64,000 nt of DNA. Source: Hymenopellis radicata (lineage: Eukaryota; Basidiomycota; Agaricomycetes; Agaricales; Physalacriaceae). Under the pieces are notes generated by a model, which saw only the letters and a list, made by a program, of their open reading frames with translations, ran no database searches and was not told the DNA's origin. The translations under genes and the position numbers were made by a program. Position 1 is the stretch's first letter. Every line of letters starts with the position of its first letter. This document shows, piece by piece, positions 33,130 through 43,725 of this stretch. Where the stretch lies: the NCBI GenBank assembly GCA_015501595.1, contig JADNRX010000083.1, positions 1 through 64,000 on the forward strand. The letters run 5' to 3'.

Positions 33130-35050
33130 CCTTGTCCTCACGCTCGCATTTACTAGCAGTGTACCCACTAAGGCCGAATGCCACGAAACTTCTCCGTACT
33201 AATAGCACTCTACTGCTGAGAACGCGCTGGCTCTCACTTTGTGCGACGGTTTCTTGTGCGTCTTTCTCTGTCAGACGTCTGTCCGCAATTCATCTCTGCG
33301 TGTTCATGCGATGCGACCAGTGGATGCCCTTCGTTTGTTCTCCAACCTCCTCTTCACCAAGTCTGTGCGGATGGCGACTACTTATACTGATTCATTCCTT
33401 CGGACCGTGGCCTCCTGTCCTAACGGATATGGCACCTTCATCTGGACATTGTAGAGTTTTTACATGGGGAGGTTGAAATCAGGCAAGACGACGCTGTGCT
33501 TTTTTACTCTCTCCTTCCTTTTTGCCTCAACGTTGTGTTGATAGGACGATATGATCTCTAGTTCTGGAATGCATAAGGAAAATACACCGGTATCCCTCCC
33601 CGAATTGCGTGCTGTATCCGAGGCTTAAATCCTAGCTACTAGTGTCTCCTTGAGGATGTAACCATCCGCGGCCTGGTACTCTGCTCTTGTAGAACACTGG
33701 GTCTTGTTGTTGTGATCCTTGCTTTATCTACGTCAGACGCGCCTCCCCATCACTAATCTCATTCAGTACCAAGTCGAGTTGCCCAGCTTACGTTCCGTAA
33801 CCCCCCTTGTGCCATTTACTTCTGTGTGCATAGATCAGACGACGAAATCATTCCTGCACCAGGAGGGTTGGCTTAACCGTTCTATTCGACAATATGCATC
33901 AACAGAAGAAATCCTTTTGTGTGTGGGTTCATCTCGTCAGACACGCCTGATGTTCCTGGGGTCATGCTTTTGCATCTTCTCCTCATCGCAAAGCTCTTAT
34001 GATGCCACTAGGTGTGTGGAACCGTCTTTCTATTGGTCGACGGGTCTTGACTGTGTCTGCTGAGTACTAAAGTGTACACGAGATTATGGCTCTAGCGAGT
34101 GAGTTTCTCGGCTAGGCAACTTGTCCTACCGCCCTGATACAGCCAGGTGGGATGTACCTTTCCGAGGCCACTTGTCCTAGCGGCATATGGTCACGGTTCT
34201 TTCCAGCAACCGTTCTTTTTGTCAACAACGGCATGTTGGAAAGCTGTGCTTCTGTCCTTCTCGCCATTCCTCGTCCTCAGCCTGCTCTTGTGAAACCTCG
34301 TGTAAGGGGGATGCCTCTTACCTACCATACGGGGCTAACTAATCTTATTTGATCAGTAGGCGTAGCTAGCTCTTTACCCTTTTACCATCATGTCGTAGCA
34401 TTGTACTCGAAATCTACTCGATTCCAGTCCTCTCGTGCGACTAAAGGGCCTCGCCTCTTACACCTCGGCATTCCCAGAATACTCTCAAGACAAGTCGTGC
34501 GCGTTGTCATCCGCGCATCGTCTCAAAGTATTCGTCACGGCGAACTACAGTATCTTCCTCTACGGTGAAGCCACTTGTCCTAGTATCGGATTGGCGCCTT
34601 GATTGGAGCTAAGTTAGTTTTTCTTGTTGACTCGGATTGCCGCTCTCTAGAAGCAAGACGGTGAAGTCGGCTGTTTCATCACAACTCTCCAGGCGATACG
34701 CGTGGGCTCTGACTCGGAGTTACTGCTTTGATTTCGAGGCCACTTGTCCTATCGGAATGGCGCCTCGTCAACTAATTTCTGCGCTTAATTTTTCAGCTCG
34801 GTTCTCCGAATCCTCAGTCGTTCTGTTGCATGCGAAATTCGACGGAGTGGCTGTACTGTAGAGGCGACGTGTCCTATCGGATGGACGCCTCATACATGTA
34901 GGGAGTTTAACTTTTTTCTTCAGGTTTGCGCACAAGGTTCGGGTGTGCAATCGTTGACCAGACAAAGTAAGTATTAGTCCACCATCGCTTCTCCTCCTGT
35001 ACCAGGTGCAATTTCTTTTATTCCGCCGAGTGGGACATTCAACGTAGAGC
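33130..35050 (+). repeat. M1-bearing noncoding unit, copy at 33-35 kb
   Basis: Collinear with 14100-16100. M1 copies (minus orientation) at 33406-33437, 34111-34140 (diverged), 34164-34194, 34566-34600, 34736-34766 and 34861-34891. Flanks between M1s are visibly more diverged than M1 itself. Confidence 0.6.
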
Positions 35051-35909
35051 ATTATCACCGTTCCAAGGTATGTATCGTGGTTTACGCCACGGAAGGACGT
35101 TTCCTTATATCTTGCGGCCAAGATTGGCTTTTGCGTCTCGAGGAAGCAAGGCTGTGTGAGGGGAATTGTGTTTGTACGTCGTCCAGGCCGTGACTTAGAC
35201 TCCTACCTACCTACCTACCTACCCCAGTTACACGCTCCTCGTCGCTATTGTATTCCGGACACGTATAATGGAGATCAAATTCATTTAAAACAATTCATTG
35301 AACATCGCGGAAACAATACAATGACATGCATGATAATGGAACTGAAAATCTTCGACACCATTGTAGTACGGGTGGTAGACCTCCACAAGAGGATTGCGAC
35401 AACGCTTGACCATGGAGAGTCCACCCGCGTTCCTCTACGTGAATAAGGACGTCTCCTACGCAAATTGAGCCGTTCATCGAAGAAGATCCCGCACCGTGAG
35501 TGTGAAAGTGGTGCGACCAGGTTCAGGTCGCCTTGTAGAGCACAAATTCGAGAATAGTAGTGGCGATCCATCTCGGGACTGAAAACTTCGTTGCTGGAGT
35601 CTGTGGTGGAGGAATGTCGTCGGAGGAGAAATCATGACTGCCATCAAGAAAGCAGGCTCTTTTTATTGACTGGAATCGATGCCCTTGATCCTCGACAGTC
35701 CATGTGTCTACAGCGAGTCAAAAAGGGTGAGATATGAGAGCGAGAGATGTACCGGGAAAGCCTGTCGATAAGCGATGAAACTAGAATGGCTCTGGCACAA
35801 GAGGACGCGCCGCAATAGAGACGCCACAGGGGCTTGTCCTTGAGAGCCGTAAGCAGCTCAATATGTTCACAGCCGCCATCAGATGTCCTGCGCGGTGGAG
35901 ACGTGGAAG
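35051..35909. other. Intergenic stretch with a (CTAC)n microsatellite
   Basis: A CTAC run occupies about 35202-35224. Otherwise no coding sequence is recognised before SD-B copy 2 begins near 35910. Confidence 0.5.
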
Positions 35910-36926
35910 ACCAGGCAGCAATGTCATTCCGAATCCTAAATCACAAACATCAGCATACGACAATACGCTTCCCGCAAGGCATCATTGAGCAGTGGTCGTC
36001 CTACGTCGCGCCCAGTACACGGTTGTCGGAACAACAGATAGTCTTCATGAATCACGATTCACCCAGCAGAATCATGCGGTCGTTTCTTCCTGGACTCGGT
36101 ACTCTGAGTACACGAGCTTAATCTGCAGGAATCCAATCGCTGATATGGCATGAAGAATAAACGTCAAGACAATATGGGCCCTGCTGACGACGCACGCCTT
36201 GAAGACCATCTGGATATCGGCGCCACGCGCAAGGCATCATTGATTTCTACGGGACGTACCCCAGGGAGTGGTCGTGATTCATATTCAATGGAAGCTTATC
36301 GCCTACGACTAGCAATCGAGGGGTCACCGAGTTAAACTGTGCTCCAATCAGCTTCGCGCATTCATGAGATATGGCAAAGCACTCACCATGAGGGTAGGAG
36401 CTGACAACGCAGCCTGAATCCCACAAATGCATATCGCCTGGTCAGTAGCCTTCGCGCACACTTGGAGCAAGGATAAATGCAGGATATACCTACATATATT
36501 TCGTCGTCTCGTCTCGAGATCAAAATACACAGGACATATAGTCGTAGAGGAAAAGAAGAGAGGAAAAGACGAGAATGAGAATGGGAGTCGCAAATGATAC
36601 AAGAAGAGGTGGGGGATCAATGGAAGTATCGAGGTTACAGAATAATAAATTGACGACAGAAAGCAAGTGGCGATAGCAGAGGAGAGAGATGGACGAAGGA
36701 ATATGTAACAGTCGGTTGGGCGACAAATGAAACCCAATCCCAGTCGACGAAGGGAGAATGCATCTCCATCACAGTCCGCGCTCCAGGTTAAATCTAATTG
36801 GCTTTCTAGAGGATCGTGAGCACCGTGGTAAGAAGGATGAAGGGAGAAGACAGGGAGGTGCTGTACTGCGTCATGAAAGGACGGCCAGGCCAACATAATT
36901 GAAAGTAATCATGGCGCTAGACTTAC

Positions 36927-37560
36927 CTCGAACTCTTCCTCAGCAGCAGCAGCGTCTGCGTCTGCCTCCTCTTCTGGCTCTTCGGCGATAGTCTCCTCCA
37001 CGGGGGCAGGAGCAGCAGCGAGCTCCGTGACTCCGACCTAGAGGAGGAAACGGAAAAAGGAATTAGCGACTGCAGGAAGGAAAGGCGCAGATAAAGAAGG
37101 CAAAATGTCAAGATATATGGGCGCATATAGGCGGCATGGGCGTGTATGCATGGACGGATGGTACGGGAAGATCGATGAAGGACGGATGAAACGCACCTTG
37201 GACGATGGTTTCTTGCTCCCTGCGCACGACGCAGGCTTCTTGCTGGCCGCGCGGGATGCAGGCTTGTTGGATGTCTTGGACGTAGGTTTCACAGACGCGG
37301 CTCTCGACGCCGTCTTAACGGACGCCGCCTTTGACGCTGGCTTGACCGACGCAGCCTCGGATGCCGGCTTAGCCTGTCGATGGCATCAGCATTCAAAACC
37401 TAAAAGCAGAACGCGGAAGGGTTAACGCACCTTTTTCTTCTCCGGCTCGCTCTCAGCAGCTGCCTCTGCGTTGTCGCTGTTCGCCTCCTCGGCTTTTCTC
37501 TTCCGTCCGCGCGGCTTTTTCTCTGATCCTGCGCTTGTCGCCCGATGCTTGGAGGAGGAC
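36927..37560 (-). CDS. Histone-H1-like Lys/Ala/Ser-rich protein, copy 2
   Basis: Same three-exon layout as 6839-7536: about 37560-37431, 37373-37197 and 37037-36927. The repeat exon has 59 codons rather than 77, so about two KPASRAAS-type repeats are missing or were gained in the other copy; lengths still divide by three. The acidic third exon is the same length (37 codons). Function as for copy 1 (nuclear, DNA-binding by composition; inference). The 5' end is again uncertain and a shared 5' module lies at 37590-37870. Confidence 0.5.
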
Positions 37561-37589
37561 CTTGGCTAGACCTACAGGGCTGCATAGTA

Positions 37590-37870
37590 CGCGAGTCAGA
37601 CGACGCTATGGGTGAGTAGGGAAGACGTACTGGGTTATGCTACAGCGATGGTACCCTACAGCCGCTTCTTTGGTGATGACATGGTCGTGGTAGCGAGCGA
37701 CTTCTCGACGTAGTCCAAGTCGGCTGCTTTTGCCTCTACCCGGACGGGTGATGGACGCGACGGTGATAGAACAAAAGACGGATGCGCGCCATGGAGGTAC
37801 AAGGTAAACCAACGCAGCGTCATCGGTATCCATTTTGGGGTCGCGCTGATTGTATGGGGATATCAACCCG
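37590..37870 (-). repeat. Shared 5' module, copy 4
   Basis: Nearly identical to 7590-7870. The ATG gives MSSPKKRL and a stop before GTACGTC. Confidence 0.55.
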
Positions 37871-38089
37871 CATTCCCGAGCTTCGCCTCAGACTATTTCT
37901 CTGTATTACGCGTAGTGATTGTGTTTACCCCTCCTCAATGTTACTAGGGGCGTTGACCTCGGTTGTGATAGTCCGTGTAATGTCGCCATGTAATGTCGCC
38001 GTCGAAAACAAGAGAAGCCATCCGGCGCACTACCCAGGACGCGTCACCTTCTCTCCAACCAAAGTTCGGACAGTGGTTTACTATCAGAA

Positions 38090-38338
38090 TCAAGGCATCT
38101 CTGTTCGTTGATTCAACGAGTACCTCAGGATTCCTTCTGCGGCACTAGCTCGGTGTTCGTCTTCGTCTGCAGGGCAGGCTCTATTGAGGAGGATTGGTTC
38201 GTCGATTGGTTTTAGATCACGCATGGTCTCGTTCTTGGACTTCGTTAAAGGTACACCAAAAAATGGCGTCTCAATTTTACGTCCATGAGGCACCCGTTCC
38301 GTTAAGCCAAGTCGCCTCAAGCCAAGGAGAGCTCTCAA
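38090..38338 (-). CDS. Conserved short ORF of unknown function, copy 2
   Basis: Encodes RDLKPIDEPILLNRACPADE and the same tail as 8140-8343. It overlaps the M1 copy at 38287. Probably a carried fragment. Confidence 0.25.
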   Translation of the reverse strand: MRALLGLRRLGLTERVPHGRKIETPFFGVPLTKSKNETMRDLKPIDEPILLNRACPADEDEHRASAAEGILRYSLNQRTEMP

Positions 38339-40560
38339 TGAAGTAGACTTGAACTTCCTCCACTCACGTCATGAGAACCCGTCCGCATAAACGCCAATAG
38401 TCCACTCGCGCCGTTTCCAATCGAACAAGTCTTACCCAAGTCCGCAGCCGCACCTCCCATGAAAGAGACGATGAATCGCGCCTTGCTTCCTCGAGACACA
38501 GAGTTCGATAGGTAAAAGAATGGCACATGGTGCAAGAAGACAGCAAGAAGAGCCTGGTATATCGAGTCATCCGAGCAGAAACTGAAATGAAAAAAATCGA
38601 CAAGTAATACCCGCTACGAAGCAATCGTTCCGGTAGGACATTCGGCCTCTCTCACCTGCAATGAGAGGTTGAGAACACGACGCATCTTCAATATGATTTC
38701 CATAAAAACTATCAATTTTCTTGCCCATGAGGCACAGTTCCGATAAAGCGGCCTCGCAGAAGACACAGAACTAGGAACAATTTCGAGATGGGTGTGTTGA
38801 GGAAGGCCCGAGAACACGCCGTAAGCACAGCAGTCGTCCAGTTAGCGAAGCGTCAACATTTGGGAAGTGAGACAGAACCAACAGCATCCCGAGGACGAAG
38901 AGCACATCGCGCATCCGCGCCAGGACAAGGCGCGCGACCGCAAGAAGGAAGGAGCACAGCCTTTGAAAACTTTCGATCGGAGATTGAATTCCAAAAAGAC
39001 ATTGGCGAAATATTTTTTATCGAGGCGCCATATCCGCTAAGGCAAGTGGACCTCGGAAATATTTCACCCGGCTTGACTCAATCCGTCCACTCGCTGCCAA
39101 TTTACGTCCTACCTGAAGAAGCTCGGTCGATTGCAGGAAGTATCCTCCAGAGCGCGTTCCGGGGAGCTCATCCTCTTCTGTTACCCGAGGGCCTTCTTCG
39201 CGTGAGTATGCTGTACATGGCTGATGGGAGACGACTTGGTCTGTCATCTACGTTGAAACTCCTGGTGTCAAACGAAGGTATTCGGGCATCACGGATAATC
39301 CAAGTTGAGTCGTTTCAGAAATTGATAACGTACCATGCAGGTACGACACCGTCGCGCGCGAACAGAATGGAGGCACGAATTCAAGGAGAGGTGACCGAGA
39401 GGGACACATCTTCGTAAGTCGAACCACCGGCAATATGGGAACCACTGCTCGCGTCGGACTCGGCTGCGGGGGATGCACGATGAATCTGATGTCCCACTCA
39501 CATTAGTAGAATTTGTCTTCCAATGCGATTTCGGCGGAGACCAGTCTACGGAATCCGTTCCATGGCACAAGAAAGCAGTATGACGGTCCCCAAGCACCAG
39601 AGATAAAAGAAATTGCACCGAGGATAAGCCAGGTCTACGCCCGTGCCATGTACGCCAACCTAAAAACAACTCACGCGGAGACACTCCATTCGCTTTCATT
39701 GAGGCACTGATCCGATAGGACAAGTCGCCTCTCCACTACAGCCTACTCCGCAAATTGAAACAGTCGACTGAGGATTAAATGACCGACCTGGTCTACAAAA
39801 ATGTTTTCGACGCATTCAACCTACGAGCCCCCTTTCCGATAGGACAAGTGGCCTCGGTGAAAAAGATAAGGAAACTAGAGGAAGCTTGATGAATGCTTTC
39901 AGAGGGGACACGGCACGACTTACCAATAAACGTGTTGCCGGGTTGACGCAATCGGGAGCTAGGACAATAAACACATCTACGAGGACAAGATGCAGCAGCA
40001 TGTCCTCGGCAACACCAGTCGCCTCTGACAAGATAAAACATTGATCGGCGCATCCACATTGTCGCGCTAACCGGCTAGGCTAATCCGCCTGATGCACATA
40101 CCTACTATTCACGTTCGAGGACGATAAGTGGCGTGGAAAGTAAGCCGACCTACTGAGACTAAGAGCTTGGAGATGGATAGAGGATGGGGAACACGACACG
40201 AGGGGTATGGGCCATGTCCGACCTCTTAGTCGTAGATAAAGGACGGAAAGACGTAGATCACCACTGCCTATGCAAGCGAGAGCCAGTGTTGTACAGGAGC
40301 AGAGTATCACGCCGCGGATGCGTATGTCTAATCGAGAGCACTGGAGACTGGTGGCTGGGATGAAAGATGCGGACACACCACGCAAATCGGGGAGGTATAC
40401 CGGTATGTTTTCCGTATGCATCGAGAACTAGATATCCTATCCGTCCTAGCAACACAATGTTAGGCGCAAAAAGGAAGGAGAGAGTAAAAAAAAGCACAGC
40501 GTTCATGTAAAAACATCACATAATCATGTAGAGGTGCCATAGCCGCTAGGACAAGGGGCC
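38287..40560 (+). repeat. M1-bearing unit, inverted copy at 38-40.6 kb
   Basis: M1 copies in plus orientation at 38287-38317, 38617-38648, 38729-38755, 39022-39054, 39701-39731, 39824-39855 and 40531-40560; a partial one lies near 40124. From about 38940 to 40790 the segment is the reverse complement counterpart of 14100-16450. An M2 variant lies at 38972-38988. Confidence 0.6.
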
Positions 40561-40767
40561 ACTGTCCGAAGACATGAGTAAGTATAATTAGTCGCCTTCC
40601 GCACATTTGGTAATGGGGCAATTAGCAAGGCAATGGGAGGTTGGAGAATAAAAGAAGGACATCCAGTCTCATCGCATGAGCACGTAGAGATGGATTGCGC
40701 ACAGACGTCTGACAGAGAAGGAGACGCATAAGAAACCGTCGCAAAAAAGCAGTGAGAGTCTAGCAGG

Positions 40768-41075
40768 AGCGGCAGCGAGCTCCGCGACTCCGACCTAGAT
40801 GACAAAATGGAAAAAAGAAGTAGCGACTGCAGGAAGGAAAGGTGAAAAGTGTCTGGTAACAAGGAGATATCTCATGCACATATATGCGGCGGGATGGGAT
40901 GGGTGGACGGGACTGGAAGATATCGATGAAGGACGGATGAAACGCACCTTGGACGATGGTTTCTTCCTCCCTACGCTCGACGCAGGCTTATTGCTGGCCG
41001 CGCGGGATGCTGGCTTGGCCGACACAGCGCGGGATGCAGGCTTGTTGGATGCCTTGGACGACCTGGACGACGCGC
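40768..41075 (-). pseudogene. Truncated third copy of the H1-like gene
   Basis: Minus strand carries SAKPASRAASNKPASSVGRK and KKPSSK before a GTGCGTT donor, plus the start of the acidic exon (VGVAELAAAPA) near 40770-40795. Both ends are missing: the left joins an M1-unit sequence and the right abuts the ankyrin-MYND gene. A relic. Confidence 0.55.
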
Positions 41076-41126
41076 GCGGCTCTCTCTTTCCCTTTCCTTC
41101 CTTCTTTACACGATCTCGAGTGTCGG

Positions 41127-42530
41127 ATGTCCCAGTTTGTCTACGTACGGGCCTCTACGCAAAACACGCACCGAGGCGATGGTAGCGGAGGACTCAAAGT
41201 CCCAAAAGAAATGCAAAAGCTCATCGACCAGCCCGCGAAATTCCTTACTGCCGCCATGCAAAGTCAACGGCTCCGACACCTCTACGTAGATAATTCCAGG
41301 ACATTCAACGAGTCGATGCTCACCTGGTTTGGATACTGCTGCTACTTCGGGAGGACGGAGGATGTTATAAAGGTGTGTGAATACGTTTGCTTATGGTTTG
41401 CCTCATCAAACAACCTACATAGGCAGTCGAAGCTGGCACGGCCCCAGATCTCGAAGGAACAGAGACACCCTACAAGTTTGGGTACATCACACTCGTGGTG
41501 ACTGGCGCGCAGCGTATCCGTCCACTCCACGGCGGCGACTCATCTAACCTTCCCCACTTTGAAGCCCTCAAATATCTCGTCAAATGCGGCGCACCTGTAG
41601 ATCTTCCGGATATCGTTGGATATACTGCTCTGAGCCACGGGACCATGCAGTCCCCCCCTATCGAGCTATGTCGTTTCCTCCTCCAGTCAGGCGCGAATCC
41701 GAATCACCAAGATCGCTTCGGGACGGTACCCCTGCTAAACGTGTTCATGAAAAACTCCATCCCTGCCATCGACCTTCTCATGGAGTTCGGCGCTGACGTG
41801 GAGATTTCCGATGCGGACGGCGTCACGCCAAGCAACTTCCAGCTCAAATGTGGTCCGGAAGTCACCGCGACGGTGCAGCGATGGATGCGGAAACGGACGG
41901 GGAACGCGAAGCCAATGGATACTGACGCCTGCGATTATTGCTCCAAGCGGGATACGTCTCTCAAGATATGCAGTCAATGCCACACCGTCCGCTATTGCTC
42001 TACGACTTGTCAGCGTACGTACTCGCTTCGTTCTATTCCATTCAGGTTAATATATGTGTGATCTAGGCTCTCATTGGCCTGCACACAAGCCGAACTGCCA
42101 TAAAGGCAGCACGGTGACGCTCAAGCCATTCTACGATGCGCGCTACACACTGTTTCCCATTGCCAAGTTCGCTCGTGACGCCATGGATATTCCCGCGCCT
42201 GAAACGCCCACGGCGCATCATCGTGGTGCTCGCGCGCCGCGTAACCTACTGAAGGGCCTTATCATCAAGGTGCAGGTACCGTATGATGCGTTCGCAACTT
42301 CGCCGACGGCTGCAGAGAATTCAAAAGGCGATCTCATGGTGTATACGGAAAAGAGGAATTTCGTGTGTAGGGTGAGGCGGTGCGATGGGCCGGCAGCGTA
42401 TGATAGGATATCGAAGGTGGTGAGGACGCGGGGTGTAGGCGGTGCGAAGGCCTATTTTGCGGCCGAGTTGAAGACGAAGAATGAGTTGGTTGTGGATGTG
42501 GATGAGGTGTTGGCAGAGCAGCCGTTTTGA
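41127..42530 (+). CDS. Ankyrin-repeat MYND zinc-finger protein (433 aa)
   Basis: Exons 41127-41372, 41423-42014 and 42067-42530 join with GT-AG introns of 50 and 52 bases into one open frame. Ankyrin-like repeats occupy roughly residues 125-230 (ALKYLVKCGAPVDLPDIVGY, LCRFLLQSGANPNHQDRFG, AIDLLMEFGADVEISDADG). A MYND finger follows with CDYCSK, CSQCHTVRYCSTTCQ and, across intron 2, SHWPAHKPNC: all eight Zn ligands are present. MYND fingers mediate protein-protein contacts, so a scaffold or regulatory role is likely; the partner is unknown. The start at 41127 (MSQFVYVRAS) is preferred; 41211 (MQKLIDQP) is an alternative. The gene abuts an H1-like relic, so its upstream region may be rearranged. 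Confidence 0.85.
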
Positions 42531-43725
42531 GGTTCGGTGTTGTTGCTTGTCTTCGATTTGGGATTGTTGCTTATATGTGTGTCATCTTAGTCTTTCTGTT
42601 ATACGATGTGGTCCATTCTGTCAGCTCTTGGGAGTGTGTTTTACATTAACTACTGTATCCAGTGTCTATTGAGTACTGTCTACAGAGAAATCTTCGACCC
42701 ATCCTGCCAGTCGAGTCGTACCTGTGGAACAACGTCGTTTCTCGATATATCATGCGGCTAAGCACCGTACCATAAGCGCATCATTAAGGTGGTCGACCTC
42801 TAATGAATGCACACGGACCCCTCTTCGTGAACTTGCCATGGACGGGCAAGTTTACGAACTCGATTCCTTCACCGAGGGTGCCGACATGCAGCATCGCAGG
42901 ACCTTCCTCTCTCGGGGATCGGCACAAGGGGAAGCACATTGTCTGGTTATTTCGTTCCCTTACAGGAGGTGCTTTGTATGCCAAGGTCAGTTCTGAGGTC
43001 GTCCGAGGATGATCTGTGTTACTATGTTACTATATTGGAACCCGCCTATGCTAATTGAAATAGCTAAGGAAAGAAGGTGGTCTTGGTCCTCGTCCGACGC
43101 GCTTTGACATATTTCATGGAAAAGGGAATCTGAGATTAGTGTATCTTTCGGTTAGTTTGTGATATTAAGGTGAGTCCAATAGGACTGTTCACCAACCTGG
43201 AAGAATTGTCGGAGGAACTATCTTTGACTTGGTCCCGGGCCGTGGCATAACGGAATGTCTCACCGCCGGTAGTATCTGGCGCATAAGACTTTCACAGGGC
43301 AAAGTCACTCACGCACCATAGATTATGTCAAGTAGGTCCGACATCGTAGTTGGCAGGATGTCGACGGCTTTGTCCAACACGAGCTTGAAGTGAGAGCAAA
43401 CCAGGCAACGCGACGGCGAGCGCTAGAACGTCACAGCCTACTCATAAAAATCCAACCGGGAGTATATGCAGGTTCACACTAAGAGAATGGCACACGAACA
43501 TCAATTAGTACAAATCATCTTGATGTGGCCAGTCGCAGGACAAATCCTGATCCCCATGATAATTAGAATAGCAATAATTCTACATGTGAAAAGTAACTAG
43601 AAGGAGGGTGGCCTCAACAGGCGGATAAGTAGTAAAAATAGCAGTGCGGAAAGCGATAGCATCGACAAATAAGCAGGTGAGAAGGAAAGGAGATCCACGC
43701 GAACTCAATCATCGCCACCGAGGGC
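42531..43725. other. Intergenic stretch between convergent genes
   Basis: Lies between the 3' ends of the MYND gene and the FAD monooxygenase. No coding sequence or repeat recognised. Confidence 0.5.

Larger units (their letters stand above)
35910..38345 (+). repeat. Segmental duplication SD-B, copy 2
   Basis: Counterpart of 5812-8400, with a roughly 10-base insertion in the exon near 36220 and a shorter repeat exon in the H1-like gene. Confidence 0.88.

Noticed and set aside
14363..39855. M1 as a repeated coding motif (EATCPIGMAP-like peptide) on one strand
   Set aside because: The frame is open only over short stretches, shifts between copies because of indels in the second half of M1, and conservation is at the base level rather than by codon.
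8337..40560. M1 clusters as a CRISPR array
   Set aside because: Eukaryotic context, irregular spacing of 80-400 bases or more, spacers that are themselves duplicated, and no cas-like gene.
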